The position numbers were made by a program, and so were the translations under genes. The notes beneath the pieces were generated by a model that was not told the origin of the DNA, did not search any database, and saw nothing but the letters and a program-made list of their open reading frames with translations. A stretch of 64,000 nt of DNA from Cladocopium goreaui (Eukaryota; Sar; Dinophyceae; Suessiales; Symbiodiniaceae): assembly GCA_947184155.2 (NCBI GenBank), contig CAMXCT020001998.1, forward strand, positions 1-64,000. The letters are read 5' to 3'. Below are positions 10,265 to 21,807 of this stretch, one piece after another (positions within the stretch are counted from its first letter, which is position 1; each line of letters starts with the position of its first letter).

Positions 10265-10450
10265 GGATGTACAGTGTACTGAACTACCTTGAACCTACTT
10301 GAACATCTTTAAACCTATCTTGGAACAATGCGTGTGCATGTGAACAGTTAGGTAACTATTTTAAGTTTGTAGGAACCGATCTGTGAACTATAGAACCCAT
10401 AGGAACCTATAGGAACCAGGTAGGAACCAATTTGGAACCGAATGGAACCA
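10265..10450. repeat. degenerate GGAACC-type short tandem repeat
   Basis: Irregular 10-15 bp reiterations of words such as TTGAACCTA, TAGGAACC and TTGGAACC. Period and orientation are loose; no gene. Confidence 0.5.
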
Positions 10451-10754
10451 GTTTGTGCATGGAAGAGCTTGGAGATGGATTTTCGTTTGTTTTTGTGGTT
10501 TTTGGTGTTTTTGGATGTTGTTTGACCCATGTCTTAGGAACTTGATGTTGTGAACTTATTTGGTAGGAGTTTTGTAGGTTATTTGTGAGTTTGAGCTGAG
10601 GACGTTTTATTTGGAGAAGCTGGAAGAACGTTTTTGAAGCTTGAGAACTCTTTTGAAGTAGTTTGAGAAGTTTGAAGACGTTTGAGTGTCACTGCGTTTT
10701 ACTCTGCACGACTCTTCTAAGAAGAAGAGTGACTGAGCTGTCAAACCTGTGTGG

Positions 10755-10765
10755 TTTGGCTCAAG
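10755..10765 (+). other. 11-nt match to 3' end of dinoflagellate spliced leader
   Basis: TTTGGCTCAAG equals the last 11 bases of the dinoflagellate trans-spliced leader; the bases upstream do not match. It lies about 180 bp before the ATG of the decayed gag at 10,944. Relict leader sequence is known in dinoflagellate retrocopies of mRNAs. At this length chance is unlikely but not excluded (about 0.03 expected in both strands of the window). Confidence 0.3.
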
Positions 10766-10943
10766 TCCAAGCTGTGAAAAAGAGCTGCCACGCCGCTCTC
10801 GTGTTTTCACATGGTAGCGGAGCCCCAGTGATCCTGAGGGTGAGGGGCAGACGCTAAGAGAGGTTGCTGTGATCTGTGAAAGATCGGCACTGGACAGTTG
10901 AGAAGGTTTTAGAAGAGATCTCAAGAGATCTTAACCTGTGAAG

Positions 10944-11896
10944 ATGTCTGGGCCTGTGCCAATGAGTCCAAGTACGGCGCCAGACAGCACTGTGAGTCAA
11001 GGAAGTGCGGCCAGTGCTCCTGCAGGAATAGTCTCAGGAAATGATGGGGCTGTTCATGCAGGAACAACACCTGTGTACAACATGGCAGATCCCCTACAAA
11101 GAAGTGGTGATCCATGGGCAAGCACAACACCTTGGCTGAGCTTTTCACCAGGCGTTTCCTCTGCTGTTTTTCCAAGTACTCCAGTTGGATTGCCAACAAG
11201 CCAATCCAGTCAGGGAGACAGTGGACAGAGTGGCAACACTGCCACGTTTGGAACGCCGCCAGGGTTTTTAGATCCTGGACCAACACAGGCATCCACCACT
11301 GCCACAGCAGTAGACCCGGTGATGGCACAGCTGCTGCGCCAACAGATGTTGCTCACCCAAGGGGTGATGGATCTTCTCAGTAGGACAGGGCCTGGACTTC
11401 CTCAACAACCAGTGCAGCAGACACCAACAGTAGCACAGAGCTCTACTGGACCGTCTGAAAGGTTGACAATGGACACAAAGTGGATTCCAGCAGCACCACT
11501 ACCTGACTGGAAGTCTTGGAACAACAGGGCAAGAGAGTTAGCTGGTTTCAAGGGTTGGTTAGAGAAGTTTGCATCGTGGCTGTGTCTTGTCCACGATAGC
11601 TATGCGCAAGAGCTCAAGGAAGCTATGAATCTGCCATACCCTGTGGTGATTGTGAATCAAGACCAAGCAATTCGAAGCCGTCGATTGTTTCATTTACTTC
11701 AGCAGAGTTTTTCTGGATACTCTAGGGTAGACAATGTGGTGAAATCTCAGATTGCATTCTATATGGCATTCAGGAGGCAAATGGTTTTGAGCTTTTGAGA
11801 TTGCTGCGCAGGGAGTTCAGTTTGATGAGCCGTCCAGAGGCGCTGCAATACAGAGAAGCCTGCCTGAGTTTGTCTTGGCTGTTCTGTGAGCCTTGT
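10944..11896 (+). pseudogene. copia B gag remnant (frameshifted)
   Basis: Starts at ATG 10,944; a GTG six bases upstream is also in frame but less likely. The first ~185 residues are Ser/Thr/Pro/Gln-rich and disordered. Then comes a Gag-like helical segment, LPDWKSWNNRARELAGFKGW then LEKFASWLCL, a pattern I recall from dinoflagellate copia Gag proteins. The reading frame is lost near 11,770: ORF 1 stops at 11,798, while the +1 frame continues plausibly (ANGFELLRLLRREFSLMSRP) to about 11,890. No zinc knuckle, protease, integrase or polymerase follows directly, so the element is truncated or interrupted. Confidence 0.6.
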
Positions 11897-13398
11897 CCCT
11901 CTAGCACGTCTGTCTAGTTCTGTAAGGGGAGTGGAAATAGCCGGCCGGAGCCATGGATCAGGCTGCACTGCAGCGAGTAACACTGGCGCGATCCAGTGGC
12001 ACCCTCTGTTGGACAGCCCGGGACGCCAACCCCTTGGCTGCTACGTTGCAATGCACTGCAGGTATTGTACTGAGACGAAGACACTCGGGAAGCACCTGAA
12101 CAGTTCTGCAGGTGTTTTTTCAGCTTGGCGCCCTATGACAGTGCACGTTTGAGAAATTGCTTTACAGTTGCGGCCGCAAGCCGTTAGCTACACAATGTTT
12201 TACTGACTTTGCATATTGCGCCGAATTGTTCTCCCTTTCGACCTGGCACCGCATTCATGTCTACCCAGTGACGAACTTGGTGAGTGGCGGACCACGACTG
12301 GTCACCTACCTGGCCATATGTGACCGTCTTTGCCACAGCCATGGAGCTGCTCCCTGCACGAGGGGCGGCACAATAGCAATCTGGCCGCCCACAATACACT
12401 CTCCCTGCTCATGAATACACCGTTCGGTACACGGCAATTTCTTTTAGTCTTGGACTGAACACCTGAACAAGAACCTGTAAGGACTCTGAGAGACTGAGAC
12501 GCAATTGTGTACAGCTAATGCATTCTTTTGTTGTCTGTCAGCAGCAACAATTAAGAACGCGTGTTTCACCTTACTGGGTAGCAACCAATTCGTTTGGTGC
12601 ATTATTTTGAGTTGCAACACGGTGGCTTTATACCACTGTGTCCATGGCAAATCTTTGTTCGTGGTTGTTTTTGTTGGGCCCTGCCCCTTCCCCTTTGTTG
12701 TTTGCTTTGCTTCTCTGCTGGATGGCAAAACGCATATCTGGCTGGGGGATCTGCGTTTCGCCTTTTGTGTGGTTGTTTTTGTGATTTGTTTTGTTTTTGA
12801 TTTGCCATGCTACATGACCACAGGTGTCAATGTAGATTTTATTTCAAACTGCTTCTTCACATGTAAGGACCGAGCCTTAGAGCGTGATCGGCCATACCAG
12901 AGGAAAAAAAAAACGGGGGGTCCAGGACGATTGACACCAGCATTTCTCCACCATCTTTTTTGATGAGCTCTGGTCGGCCTTCTTGGGCTGGAAAAGGCTT
13001 GGTTTTCGCAAATACGTCTCGCCCATTCTTCTGCTGCCCTTAGTGACAATGCGCCTGTCTGAGGAGGTGCAGTATAAACATCTTCCGTGCCTAATGTTCG
13101 AAGGAACTTGCTGTCGGGTAGACAGGCCGAAGGTTTCCTGGCCCTCGCTGCTCTGTGGATATCATCTGTCGTGACCTCATAGGAAAATTGGACGTTTTCC
13201 TTGTGATGTCGATTTCGTGATCGTTCCACAGCTGGATCAACTCATGTCCTCTCTTGGCTTCCATGTACCATCAGCAACCGTGTTCTCCGGATGCCATTCC
13301 GTTGCACTTGCAAAAGTATTGCTTTTTGGCAAAGCTGCATTATTTTTCGCGAAAGAGGTCAGATCGGTTTCAGTAGCGTGATGCTTGCAGCGGCGATT

Positions 13399-13425
13399 AC
13401 CAACGTGGGGAGACCCACGACTGGT
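13399..13425. repeat. hairpin repeat, copy 1 (GC-type stem)
   Basis: Arms ACCAACGTGGG and CCCACGACTGGT around GAGA can pair. Relative to copies 2 and 3 the stem pair A-T is replaced by G-C on both sides. Confidence 0.6.
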
Positions 13426-13484
13426 AATACCCGTACATATAGCCCATGCTCCCTAGTTGGTTGGGTTCTTAAGTGTGACAATTA

Positions 13485-13510
13485 ACCAACATGGGAGACC
13501 CATGGCTGGT
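13485..13510. repeat. hairpin repeat, copy 2 (AT-type stem)
   Basis: Arms ACCAACATGGG and CCCATGGCTGGT around AGA. Same architecture as copy 1 with CATGGG/CCCATG in place of CGTGGG/CCCACG. Confidence 0.6.
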
Positions 13511-13565
13511 TTATTTTCCCCCTCACTCCCCCCCTCCCCCCCCAAAAAAAACAAAAAAAACCAAG

Positions 13566-13591
13566 GCCAACATGGGAGACCCATGACTGGT
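13566..13591. repeat. hairpin repeat, copy 3 (AT-type stem)
   Basis: Arms GCCAACATGGG and CCCATGACTGGT around AGA. It follows an imperfect poly-C/poly-A tract at about 13,521-13,561. Confidence 0.6.
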
Positions 13592-14954
13592 CTGGTGTAC
13601 TGTGCAACGCGAGCTTCGCTCTGGATGGCTTCCCCCCTGTCCCTCTGTTGGTTCTGTTGTGTTCTTGGTTTTCTGTTGGGGTGGGGGTCCTCCTTTGTTT
13701 CTGGGTGTGGTGGTAGCAGACTAGGGCGATGTCAAAGTACATCTCGCCATGGCACCTGTCGCTGTTATGCACAGCTTACCCTTGCCGGCATATCCGACAT
13801 GGAACACGCTGCGCTTCACCGCATGGCCAAATCAATTGCCCAGCTGACATTGTGCCAAGTTACACGTGAAGAAATTAAAAGCATGCCATAGGCTCCGGGG
13901 CATCCCAGAAGTTCCGCCCCAGCGGATCACTGACCTTGACAATGCAACGCGCCAACTACATCAACTTAGTTGCATTTTGGATAGTTGCACTATCTCAGCA
14001 AGCTATGAAGTCAGTGAAGCACAGAAAGCTCTGTTGTTACTGCCCCGTACCGAAAAAGGATCTAGCACTTCTTCGGAAGAGCACTACGCCAACCTACCGG
14101 ACCCAACTCACCACGATATCCTTTATGAGCACTATCAATCCTCTTCGACGCTGAAGATAGACAAAGCACACCTGAGAGGAATCTGAGTGGCCTCTGAGCG
14201 CCGGTATGTTTCTGTCGTTTCACCTTAGATCCGTTTTCACACCACGTTTCACTATATCCGATTTCAACTTCCATTTGCCACATGGCAGTGTCATTGCTGG
14301 CTTTTGGATAGTGTCCAAGTATCTGTGAGAATGTTGCCCGTGCGGCTTGCACTCTGTGATCTCGAGGCTCCTGGCTGGGGGGAGCCTTGGTTTCCGCATT
14401 GTGCCTTTGTTGCTTCCTGGCTCACAGATTACTGTATGGCATTTCTGTGGTGTTGTTTGTTCGCTCTTGTTCTCCGTTGCCATACCAATCCCTGAGGTGA
14501 TACAATGCTATCATCTCTTCTGGTACGTTTCATATGCCTGTGAACTGATCAGCTGATCACCGGCCGTGCTGGTTTTTGGTGTGTTGTTTGGGTGTTTGTG
14601 TGTGTTTTGTGGTTTTTGGTTTTTGTTGTTTGCTTTGTTGTTTTGCACGGTGACAGCTCAATGGATTATGTATCGATCCAATTCAGTTCTCTTTTGTATG
14701 CACATTGTCGTCATGACTGATGTTGCCACTGCATTAATTCGGTGAATTTGCAAAATGCAATTGTCTTTCCGGCTTGATAAACGACCTGGCGAGAGCCATC
14801 TGGCGTTGGACGGAAAAAAAAAGCGTTTGCTGAGTTTGATTTGAAGGGAAGCACGACGTTTCCAGATTTGCGTCCCATTTTTGAACAGGAAGGAAACCAA
14901 CCTTTGTTAGCAGAAGGACACGCACGTTTTCGCCGAGTTTTGGGTCGTTTGTCA

Positions 14955-15720
14955 TAGTATTGTCAGACTCGTCAGGACTTGTTGATTTTGGTCAGCATGC
15001 TTGGAACTGGTCAGGTACAACCGGTTGAGACTCATGAGAAGTGTTTGCGAGCTGTGCTCAGACACTTGATGACTGACATGGATGTTGCGTTGCGTCTTCC
15101 ATCAGAAGAGCTTTGCCCGATGTGAAAGGTTTGGAAGTTTACACAGATGCTGGGTTTGCTCCCATGAAAAGTACTGGACGTCGCTCTGTTTCAGGTACTT
15201 GCTTCATTTTTCAACAGTGTCTCATGAAGTGTTTCAGCAGGCACCAGTCGTCTGTGACGCTCTCCTCTTGAGGCTGAGCTTGTTGCATTGCAATCAGGTG
15301 TTCAGGAAGGAATCGGCTTGCTCAGGACTTTGGGTTTTGTGCTTGGTCGTTTGTATCGTTGGGTTGACATTATCCCTCAGGACGGTCAGGTGACTTGGTA
15401 TGATGAACCAGAGTCTGATGATGAAGACTCCATGAGAATCTCAAACTTGTTTCCATTGGTCGTCAAGACCGACAGTTTGTCAGGGAAAATGCTTCTCGAG
15501 GCAGCTGATTTGCAACGGAAGAGCCGACACATTGAGATCAAAGTTTATTGGCTCAGGGAATTGATGGACTGCTTCTTTTGTCACATGTTCCAGGCACCTT
15601 GAACCCAGCAGACTGTTTTACCAAATGTTTGTCAACGCAGAAATTTCTCTTTTATCGAAACATGCTTGGATTTGTGAAAGTTGATTTTGGTTTGATTTCG
15701 AACATCCTTGGTTTGTGTTT
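14955..15720 (+). pseudogene. copia B RT-connection / RNase H remnant
   Basis: Three frames together spell a copia RNase H. KCLRAVLRHLMTDMDVALRL (about 15,040) is the RT-RNase H link. EVYTDAGFAPMKSTGRRSVS (about 15,133) is the first catalytic region. Near 15,262-15,290 the frame shifts and the usual SCEAEL reads as SPLEAELVALQSGVQEGIG. The conserved end follows: RKSRHIEIKVYWLREL (about 15,510) and GTLNPADCFTKCLS (about 15,595). At least three frameshifts are needed, so it cannot be functional. Confidence 0.75.
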
Positions 15721-15749
15721 GGACGTCGTTGACAACAGTTGTTCAAAAC

Positions 15750-16170
15750 CGATTTCATGTTTTTCAAACAGGAACTGCGTTTTGTGTGGAGAACGTTTGG
15801 ATTCGTTTGTTTTGAGTGGAGAACCGGCAAATTCAGGAGATCAGGACTCATTTCGTCATGTGACAGCTGTGTTTGCTCAAGGAAACTTGAACAACTCGGA
15901 CAGTTTGCCTCTAGTTATCGTGCTGATGGCAGAGGAAGATGCGAGGTCAACAGTTTCAGGCCTCACCAGAGTGGACTGGACAACTGGACAGCCAAGAGAG
16001 GACCCAACTGGAGTTATTATGCGCCGTGACCCTGTCATTGAAGAAGTCAAAGAAGTCACTGCGGAACTTGCTTCAGCTGAACCTTCAGAACCGGCTGCTA
16101 CCGGGAATCTGAGGAACCTCCAGCAACAGCTGGACCTACTTCGAGTTCAGGCCAAAAGCCTGCAGTGAAG
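15750..16170 (+). pseudogene. copia B sequence after RNase H
   Basis: The frame from the RNase H end continues to a TGA at 16,166-16,168 and encodes a Ser/Glu-rich segment (VMLMAEEDARSTV-like, then a Glu/Ala-rich helix LQQQLDLLRVQAKSLQ). There is no catalytic motif. It looks like the C-terminal extension of the polyprotein rather than a separate gene. Confidence 0.4.
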
Positions 16171-16333
16171 AAGATGCCGAAGCGCCCAGCTGCAAGGTGA
16201 TGCCTCGGAAGAAGTTCCTGAAGGTGAAAAGTGAAACTCAATCACGAACCCATCAGGTAGTGCCCGGCAAGAACTTCTTCAAGAACCGTGAGACCCGGCT
16301 TATGAGATTCCATCAACAGGTGGGACAGGACCG

Positions 16334-17100
16334 GTGAAGAGCTTCTTTGATCCGGTAAGTGGTCGTCGTGAGACTGTGGAGATCACGCCTCTTGGTGAAG
16401 GAGGAGGACATCGGTTTCGCAATGCTCGATCAGGTTTTTCCAGGTACCCTCTTGAGAATCGCACTTGTTACCAATGCGGTCAGAAAGGGCACTTGAGTGC
16501 AAATTGCCTTCAACAGGTGAGGAGAGTGTCCGTTACCGAGGGCAGCATCAAGTACGAAGGAGCTGGAGAAACTCAACTGCGTCTTCGTTTGCAGAGCAAC
16601 ATGGGATCCATTCCACAGCATGAGCCCAAAGAAGATGATGCCAGGCCTGAAGACAGTGCAAGTCAGGTTGGAGCTCATCAATTTCTGGGGACTATGTCTA
16701 CTTTGGGTGTTGGTGAACCCGGACGAGCTCGCAAGAGACGCACCTCCTGCACCGTTGAGAGGTTCCCCTTGTTTGCAGAGATCCAGGCCAGGGACACCGT
16801 CACAAGCCATGCAGCCTCCACCGCCGCCACCGCCAGGGACACCGCCCAAGCTGCCGGCGAAGTTCTCACAAGACCCTCCACCAGGTGTGGTTGCGAGTTC
16901 AGGTGCTGCTGCAAGTTCTGCCGCAAAGCCAGAGCCTATGAGGCCAAAGACGCCTCCAAAGAACCTGCCTGCGAAGAAGCCTCCAGGGAGAACCACGACA
17001 AGGCTTACTGAGGCTGCTCTTAGCCAGTTGAAGGGATCAGTGGGAAAAGTGATTCAGCCGAAGACTCCAAGCCCGAAACGGGCAGTGGAAGAGATGCTTC
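16334..17100 (+). pseudogene. zinc-knuckle and proline-rich coding remnant downstream of RNase H
   Basis: Frame 1 (from a GTG at 16,334) carries one CCHC knuckle, CYQCGQKGHLSANC (about 16,468-16,510). An overlapping frame from 16,620 carries a Pro/Lys-rich segment (QPPPPPPPGTPPKLPAKFSQ near 16,810, then PKTPPKNLPAKKPPG). The switch suggests a frameshift around 16,600-16,800. A knuckle this late, after RNase H, is not the standard copia order: either a second element's gag starts here or copia B's polyprotein has a C-terminal nucleic-acid-binding tail. The reading runs straight into the minisatellite. Confidence 0.5.
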
Positions 17101-18830
17101 CCCCTTTCCGAGGGTCTTGTCTCCCTGAAGTCTCCCAGTGTACCCTTTCTTCTTTCCCTTTGTTGGATGGTGTGTACGCCTTCCCGAAGGTCTTGTCTCT
17201 CTTTGATTCCCAGGTATACTCCTTCTTGCTTCCCTTTGTTGGATGGTGTGTCCGCCTTCCCGAGGGTTGTACCCCTTCTCGTTTCCCTTTGTTGGATGGT
17301 GTGTCCGCCTTCCCAAGGGTCTTGTCTCGCTTTGTCTCCCATTGTGCCCCTTATCGTTTCCCTTGGATGGTGTGTCCGCCTTCCCGAGGGTCTTGTCTCA
17401 ACTTGTCTCCCTTCTTGTTTCCATTTGTTGGATGGTGTGTCCGGCTTTCGGAGGGTCTTGCCTCCCCTTGTCTCCCATTCTGACCCTTCTTGTATCGTTG
17501 TGTTGGATGGTGTGTCCGCCTTCCCGAGGGTCGTGTCCCCCCTTGTCTCCCATTGTCTCCCTTTTTGTTTCCCTTTGTCCGCTTTCGCGAGAGTCTTGCC
17601 TCCCCTTGTCTCCCATTGTATCCCTTCTTGTTTCCCTTGGATGGTGTGTCCGCCTTTCCAAGGGTCTTGTCTCCCCTCGTCTCCCTTTGTTGGATGGTGC
17701 GTCCGCCTTCCCGAGGTCTTGTCCCCTTGTCTTCCATGGTCTCCCTGCTTGTTTCTTTTTGTTGGATTCGATAGTTTTTCCGCCTTCCGAGCTTGTTTCC
17801 CAGCTTGTCTCCGTCATTGTTCCCCCTTGTTGGATGGTGCGTTCGCCTTCCCAAGGCTTTGTTTCTCCTTGCCCAGCTTCTTTGCGAGGGTCTTGTCTCC
17901 CTTTGTCTCCCATTGTGCCCTTCTTGTTTCCCTTTGTTGGATGGTGTGTCCCGAGGTCTTGTCTCCCCTTGTCTTCCTTCTTGTTTCCCTTTGTTGGATA
18001 GGGTGTCCACCTTCCCGAGGCTTTGTCTCCCTTCTCGCAGCTTCTCTCCTGGGGTCTTGTCTCCCTTTGTCCCCGTGTGTACCCCTTCTCGTTTCCCTTT
18101 GTTGGATGGTGTGTCCGCCTTCCCGAGGGTCTTGTCTCCCTTGTCTCGCATAGTCGCCGCCATAGTCTCCCTTCTTGTTTCCCTTTGATGGATGCCTTCT
18201 TGTTTCCCTTTGTTGGATGGTGTGTCCGCCTTCCCGAAGCTTTGTCTCCCCTTGTCTCCCATTGTCTCCCTTCTTGTTTACCTTTGTTGGATGGTGTGCC
18301 CGCTTGTCTCCCCGCTTGTTACCCAGCTTGTCTTGTCTTCCAGGTGGTCTCCCAGTTTGTCTCCAGCTTCTCTTTCTTATTGTTTCCCTTTGTATAGCGT
18401 GTTCGCCTTCCCAGCTTGTCTCCCATCTGGTCTTCCAGCTGGTCTCCCAGCTTGTCTCCCAACTTGTCCCCTAGCTTGTTTCCAGCTTCTCCCCCAGCTT
18501 CTCTCCCAGTTTGTCTCCCAGTTTGTCTCCCAGTTTCTCTCCCAGCTTGTCTCGCAGTTTGTCTCCCAGTTTGTCTTCCAGCTTGTCTCCCAGCTTGTTT
18601 CCCATCTTGTCGTCCAGTTTGTTTCCCGGCTCGTCTTCCTTCTTGATCTTCTTGTCTCTCTTGGTTGGATGGTGTGTCCGCCTTTTTGAGGCTTTGTCTC
18701 CCTTTTCAGTTTGTTTTTCTTCTTGTTTCCTTTTGTTGGATGGTGTGTCCACCTTCCCGAAACCTTGTCTCCCTTGTCTCCCAGCTTGTGTTCATTCTTG
18801 TTTCCGTTTGTTTCTCGATACCCAGTAGTG
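17100..18830. repeat. pyrimidine-rich minisatellite (TTGGATGGTGTGTCCGCC core)
   Basis: More than twenty imperfect copies of a unit containing TTGGATGGTGTGTCCGCC, CTTCCCGAGGGTCTTGTC and TTCTTGTTTCCC, spaced irregularly at about 50-140 bp. From about 18,405 to 18,640 the array becomes a simpler 12-14 bp repeat of CAGCTTGTCTCC and CAGTTTGTCTCC. Stop codons are rare in several frames on both strands, giving spurious ORFs up to 328 aa. Confidence 0.9.
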
Positions 18831-21800
18831 CGACAAAGCTAGCGAAACCGAAAAACAATAAACGTGAAGTGGTCGGCACTTATTGCAGACATTATCACGA
18901 TTCCTGCCGCTGCTATTTCATGTGTTTGACCCGGGCCTCAAAGCACTTTCCCACCTATGTTTGGGGTCTACGGTGGTGTAATTTTTTATTGTGAGAAACA
19001 ACTGCATCTGGGAGAAAAGTTAATGACATGACATGCATTCGTGTCCAAAAAACAAAGTGGACCTTTGCCCAAAAGTAAAAAGAGTCGTGCTTGGAACTTA
19101 TAATAATTTGTTTCTGACCAACGAATATCAAAAATAACTACAAATGGCTGCCGTCCATCAGGGCAGGCTAGAAAAGGGCCGTGTTTTGGCAAAACCCGCT
19201 ATATTCTTTTGGCTGAGCAAACTAAATTAGAAAAAGGGTATAACATTCGCAATGTGACCCGCTCTAAGACTAGCACGGTTTGCAAACAGAATCAAACTCG
19301 ATGGTTTCCAAACACAGTCCCAAATGTCGGACACATCAGGCACTTGTCAAGCCAATCGTCGTGGTTTGTATTTGAATATTTGTCGTGGCAGACTCCAAAA
19401 GTTTGTTGTGGTAGGGTATCGATGTTTTAGTTATGGTTAACACGTACTCCCCTGTATTTTTTTTGGGTTTGACGCATGTAAAACGTGGTTTGGTATGTGT
19501 CCAGATTGCTGCTTGTGCCACAGTTGCATTAATTTCACGATTCCACCCATATTTTTTGACGTGTGTTTTGGTACGCAAGGTTGCTCTGATAGTAGCGCGT
19601 ATGTTTCCGAAGCGAATTCACGTTCATAAATGTTGATTCACGAAAAAACTACGGGGTGAAAGGCGTAGTTGTGTTGAAAGCAACGCGCAAAATTTGTGAA
19701 CCCACAAAACATTCAAAATACAAAATGCCAACTAACCATCGTGTATTTAGATTTTGTCAGTCACGTCCATGTTCAAATTGTTCGCTTGTTTGTTTCCATA
19801 GTGTGTTTTCGCCGAGTTCGTACGAACCAACAAAAGTCCGTTGGGTATGCAATGATGGATCATCAGTGTTTGGGAGATTTATGCAGCATGAAACAATTTA
19901 TCACACGTGTTGTTACAAATTGGTGGGTGTTGCGGTGCGGACCTTATTTTGTTCAGTGTTGCCCAATTGCATTTTTCGTGCAGGAACGGCCGTTCGTTTG
20001 TGTTTGGTTCAAACGTGCAATGTCATCACTGTTTGGGAATGAGTGTGAGGCTAGCGGTGCGATACTATTTGGTATTGAAACGAGTTAAAAACAAAATGTG
20101 GGAGGAAACACACTTTCGGTGAATTCAATGTTCCCACTATCACAATTTATGTTTAACATTGGTTGTCAAACCGGCAGCACGGTATCAACTTCAGTTGAAA
20201 CATCATTGCAATTTGCACAACATACAGTAGATGTTAATTTCATTATCCCTTGAGCTCATGCAACAATTATGTGGCTATGGCTTTTGGCTGGGTTCCTGTG
20301 AGGACTTTCCTTTCATGATTGTGAGGAACAAATGAATTGTTTAAATGCCTGATTTTCTCCACATGGAGTATGCCGTACGTAAATTGTTTCCAAAATCAGG
20401 CATATGTCCCCATTTCGAGAACTAATCTTTGGTAAAAAATGTATGCAACAACATTTCGAAAACATTCCTTGCGATTCTCATGTTTTTCTTGTCTTGGAAA
20501 GAGGACCTGGCGAAACATCGAAAATGTCTTCAGATGTGGCGGCAATTTCCACAGACCAGGTCCAGGTTCGTGTGTGCAAGACTGTTTTTGCACAAATCAG
20601 AGGAAACAAAAATTCACCATGAAACATTGATATATTCACCAGTTTTTGTTGACACACATCAAAATTCATGCCATTCGACGAGGCGAACAATCCAGACGGA
20701 AACGTTTGCATGATATGTGTAAACTTTCAACATGTTTGAAAACACAACATATAAATATCACAAATTTATTTCCGTTGACATGTTGCCATGATTCAATGAA
20801 GGAACAAAATGCGGTGGTCGATGATTGCGACTTGAAATTGCCCCAAAATGAGGAGGACCCAGCTGGCAACCATTTGCCACACAAGGAACATGTTCATTTT
20901 CATCCATGAAATCCAAGCTTCTTTACTCGTGTGTTCTACTCATTCTCACCGCAAATCTACACATTCATGGGACTTGTGGTGTGCAACACTTTGCGAGGAA
21001 GGCAGTTCATTTGCTCTTCGCCTGGTCGAAACTTTAGCAAGGCCCGTGACTTGTGCAATTTTGTGGTTCATAGTGGTGAGAAGAAAAACATACATTTGGC
21101 AATTCAATGCTTGAATAATCTGATTCAAGGGGAAACACAAAATTGTTTGCTTGTAACTCAAGGGTGATTTCATGTTTTGTGGTCGATGTCACAAATGTTG
21201 CGATCGATTAAAACAACAAAACACATCATTGATCCATTGTTTTTGTGAATTGGGACGGGTTCAAAGGGTGCTGCAGTTTACAGGAAAGGCTGGTGTGTCA
21301 TCGAGACTTTCTTGAACAAAGAGGTGCATAGTCGCAGCAGACCCACCTGTATTTTGCATTTTCACCTGGAAAACACAATCGTAATCATGACGGGCCACGG
21401 GTATTGGTCACAAAGACTCTGACGGATGAATAAAGATGTCGTTTTGATCCGTCTTGAAGCAAGTAATACAGATGTCATGTTGATGCCGGACGATTTGCAT
21501 TGTATGATGAGTCTCATGTGAAACATGATACCACCTTATTTTTATAAATCAGTTGTGAGTGAATCTTTGAGTGAACCTCTGCACGCACACAAACATATAT
21601 GTATGCTGTATGCTGCGGTTTTTTCTTATCTTCAAGCTTCAAGTGAAGCAACCAGCAAGTGCTGGGAGAAGTGGTGTTCATGGACACGTCAGCTTTCACA
21701 TTAGTTACATCTTTACAGGTCAGAACATAGTCCATGAAACAATTCAACATGTTCAACTCTTTTTCATTTTTTTTTAAGTTTTCCATTGAACTCTTTGTCA
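18831..21800. other. AT-leaning region without recognisable gene
   Basis: About 3 kb with overlapping ORFs of 60-130 aa in many frames (for example 128 and 130 aa around 19,656-20,088). None has family motifs, and splice-like exons with conserved motifs were not found. Composition is more AT-rich than the neighbouring blocks. Confidence 0.35.
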
Positions 21801-21807
21801 GGGCGTC

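Larger units (their letters stand above)
11897..14954. other. about 3 kb of unassigned sequence inside copia B
   Basis: Lies between the gag remnant and the RNase H remnant of copia B, where integrase and RT would be expected. I find no polymerase or integrase motif in any frame. Contents are a T/G-rich low-complexity stretch (about 14,560-14,640), a C/A homopolymer-rich stretch (about 13,521-13,561) and the three hairpin repeats listed separately. ORFs of up to 152 aa overlap on both strands without recognisable domains. It could be an insertion plus deletion; no terminal repeats were found. Confidence 0.35.

Noticed and set aside
12505..12963. 152-aa hydrophobic, Cys/Phe-rich ORF
   Set aside because: Arises from T/G-rich sequence with a minus-strand ORF of similar length; no conserved motif or membrane-protein family pattern.
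17167..18262. Long ORFs (328 aa plus, 303 aa minus)
   Set aside because: Entirely within the minisatellite; open in several frames on both strands because the unit lacks stops.
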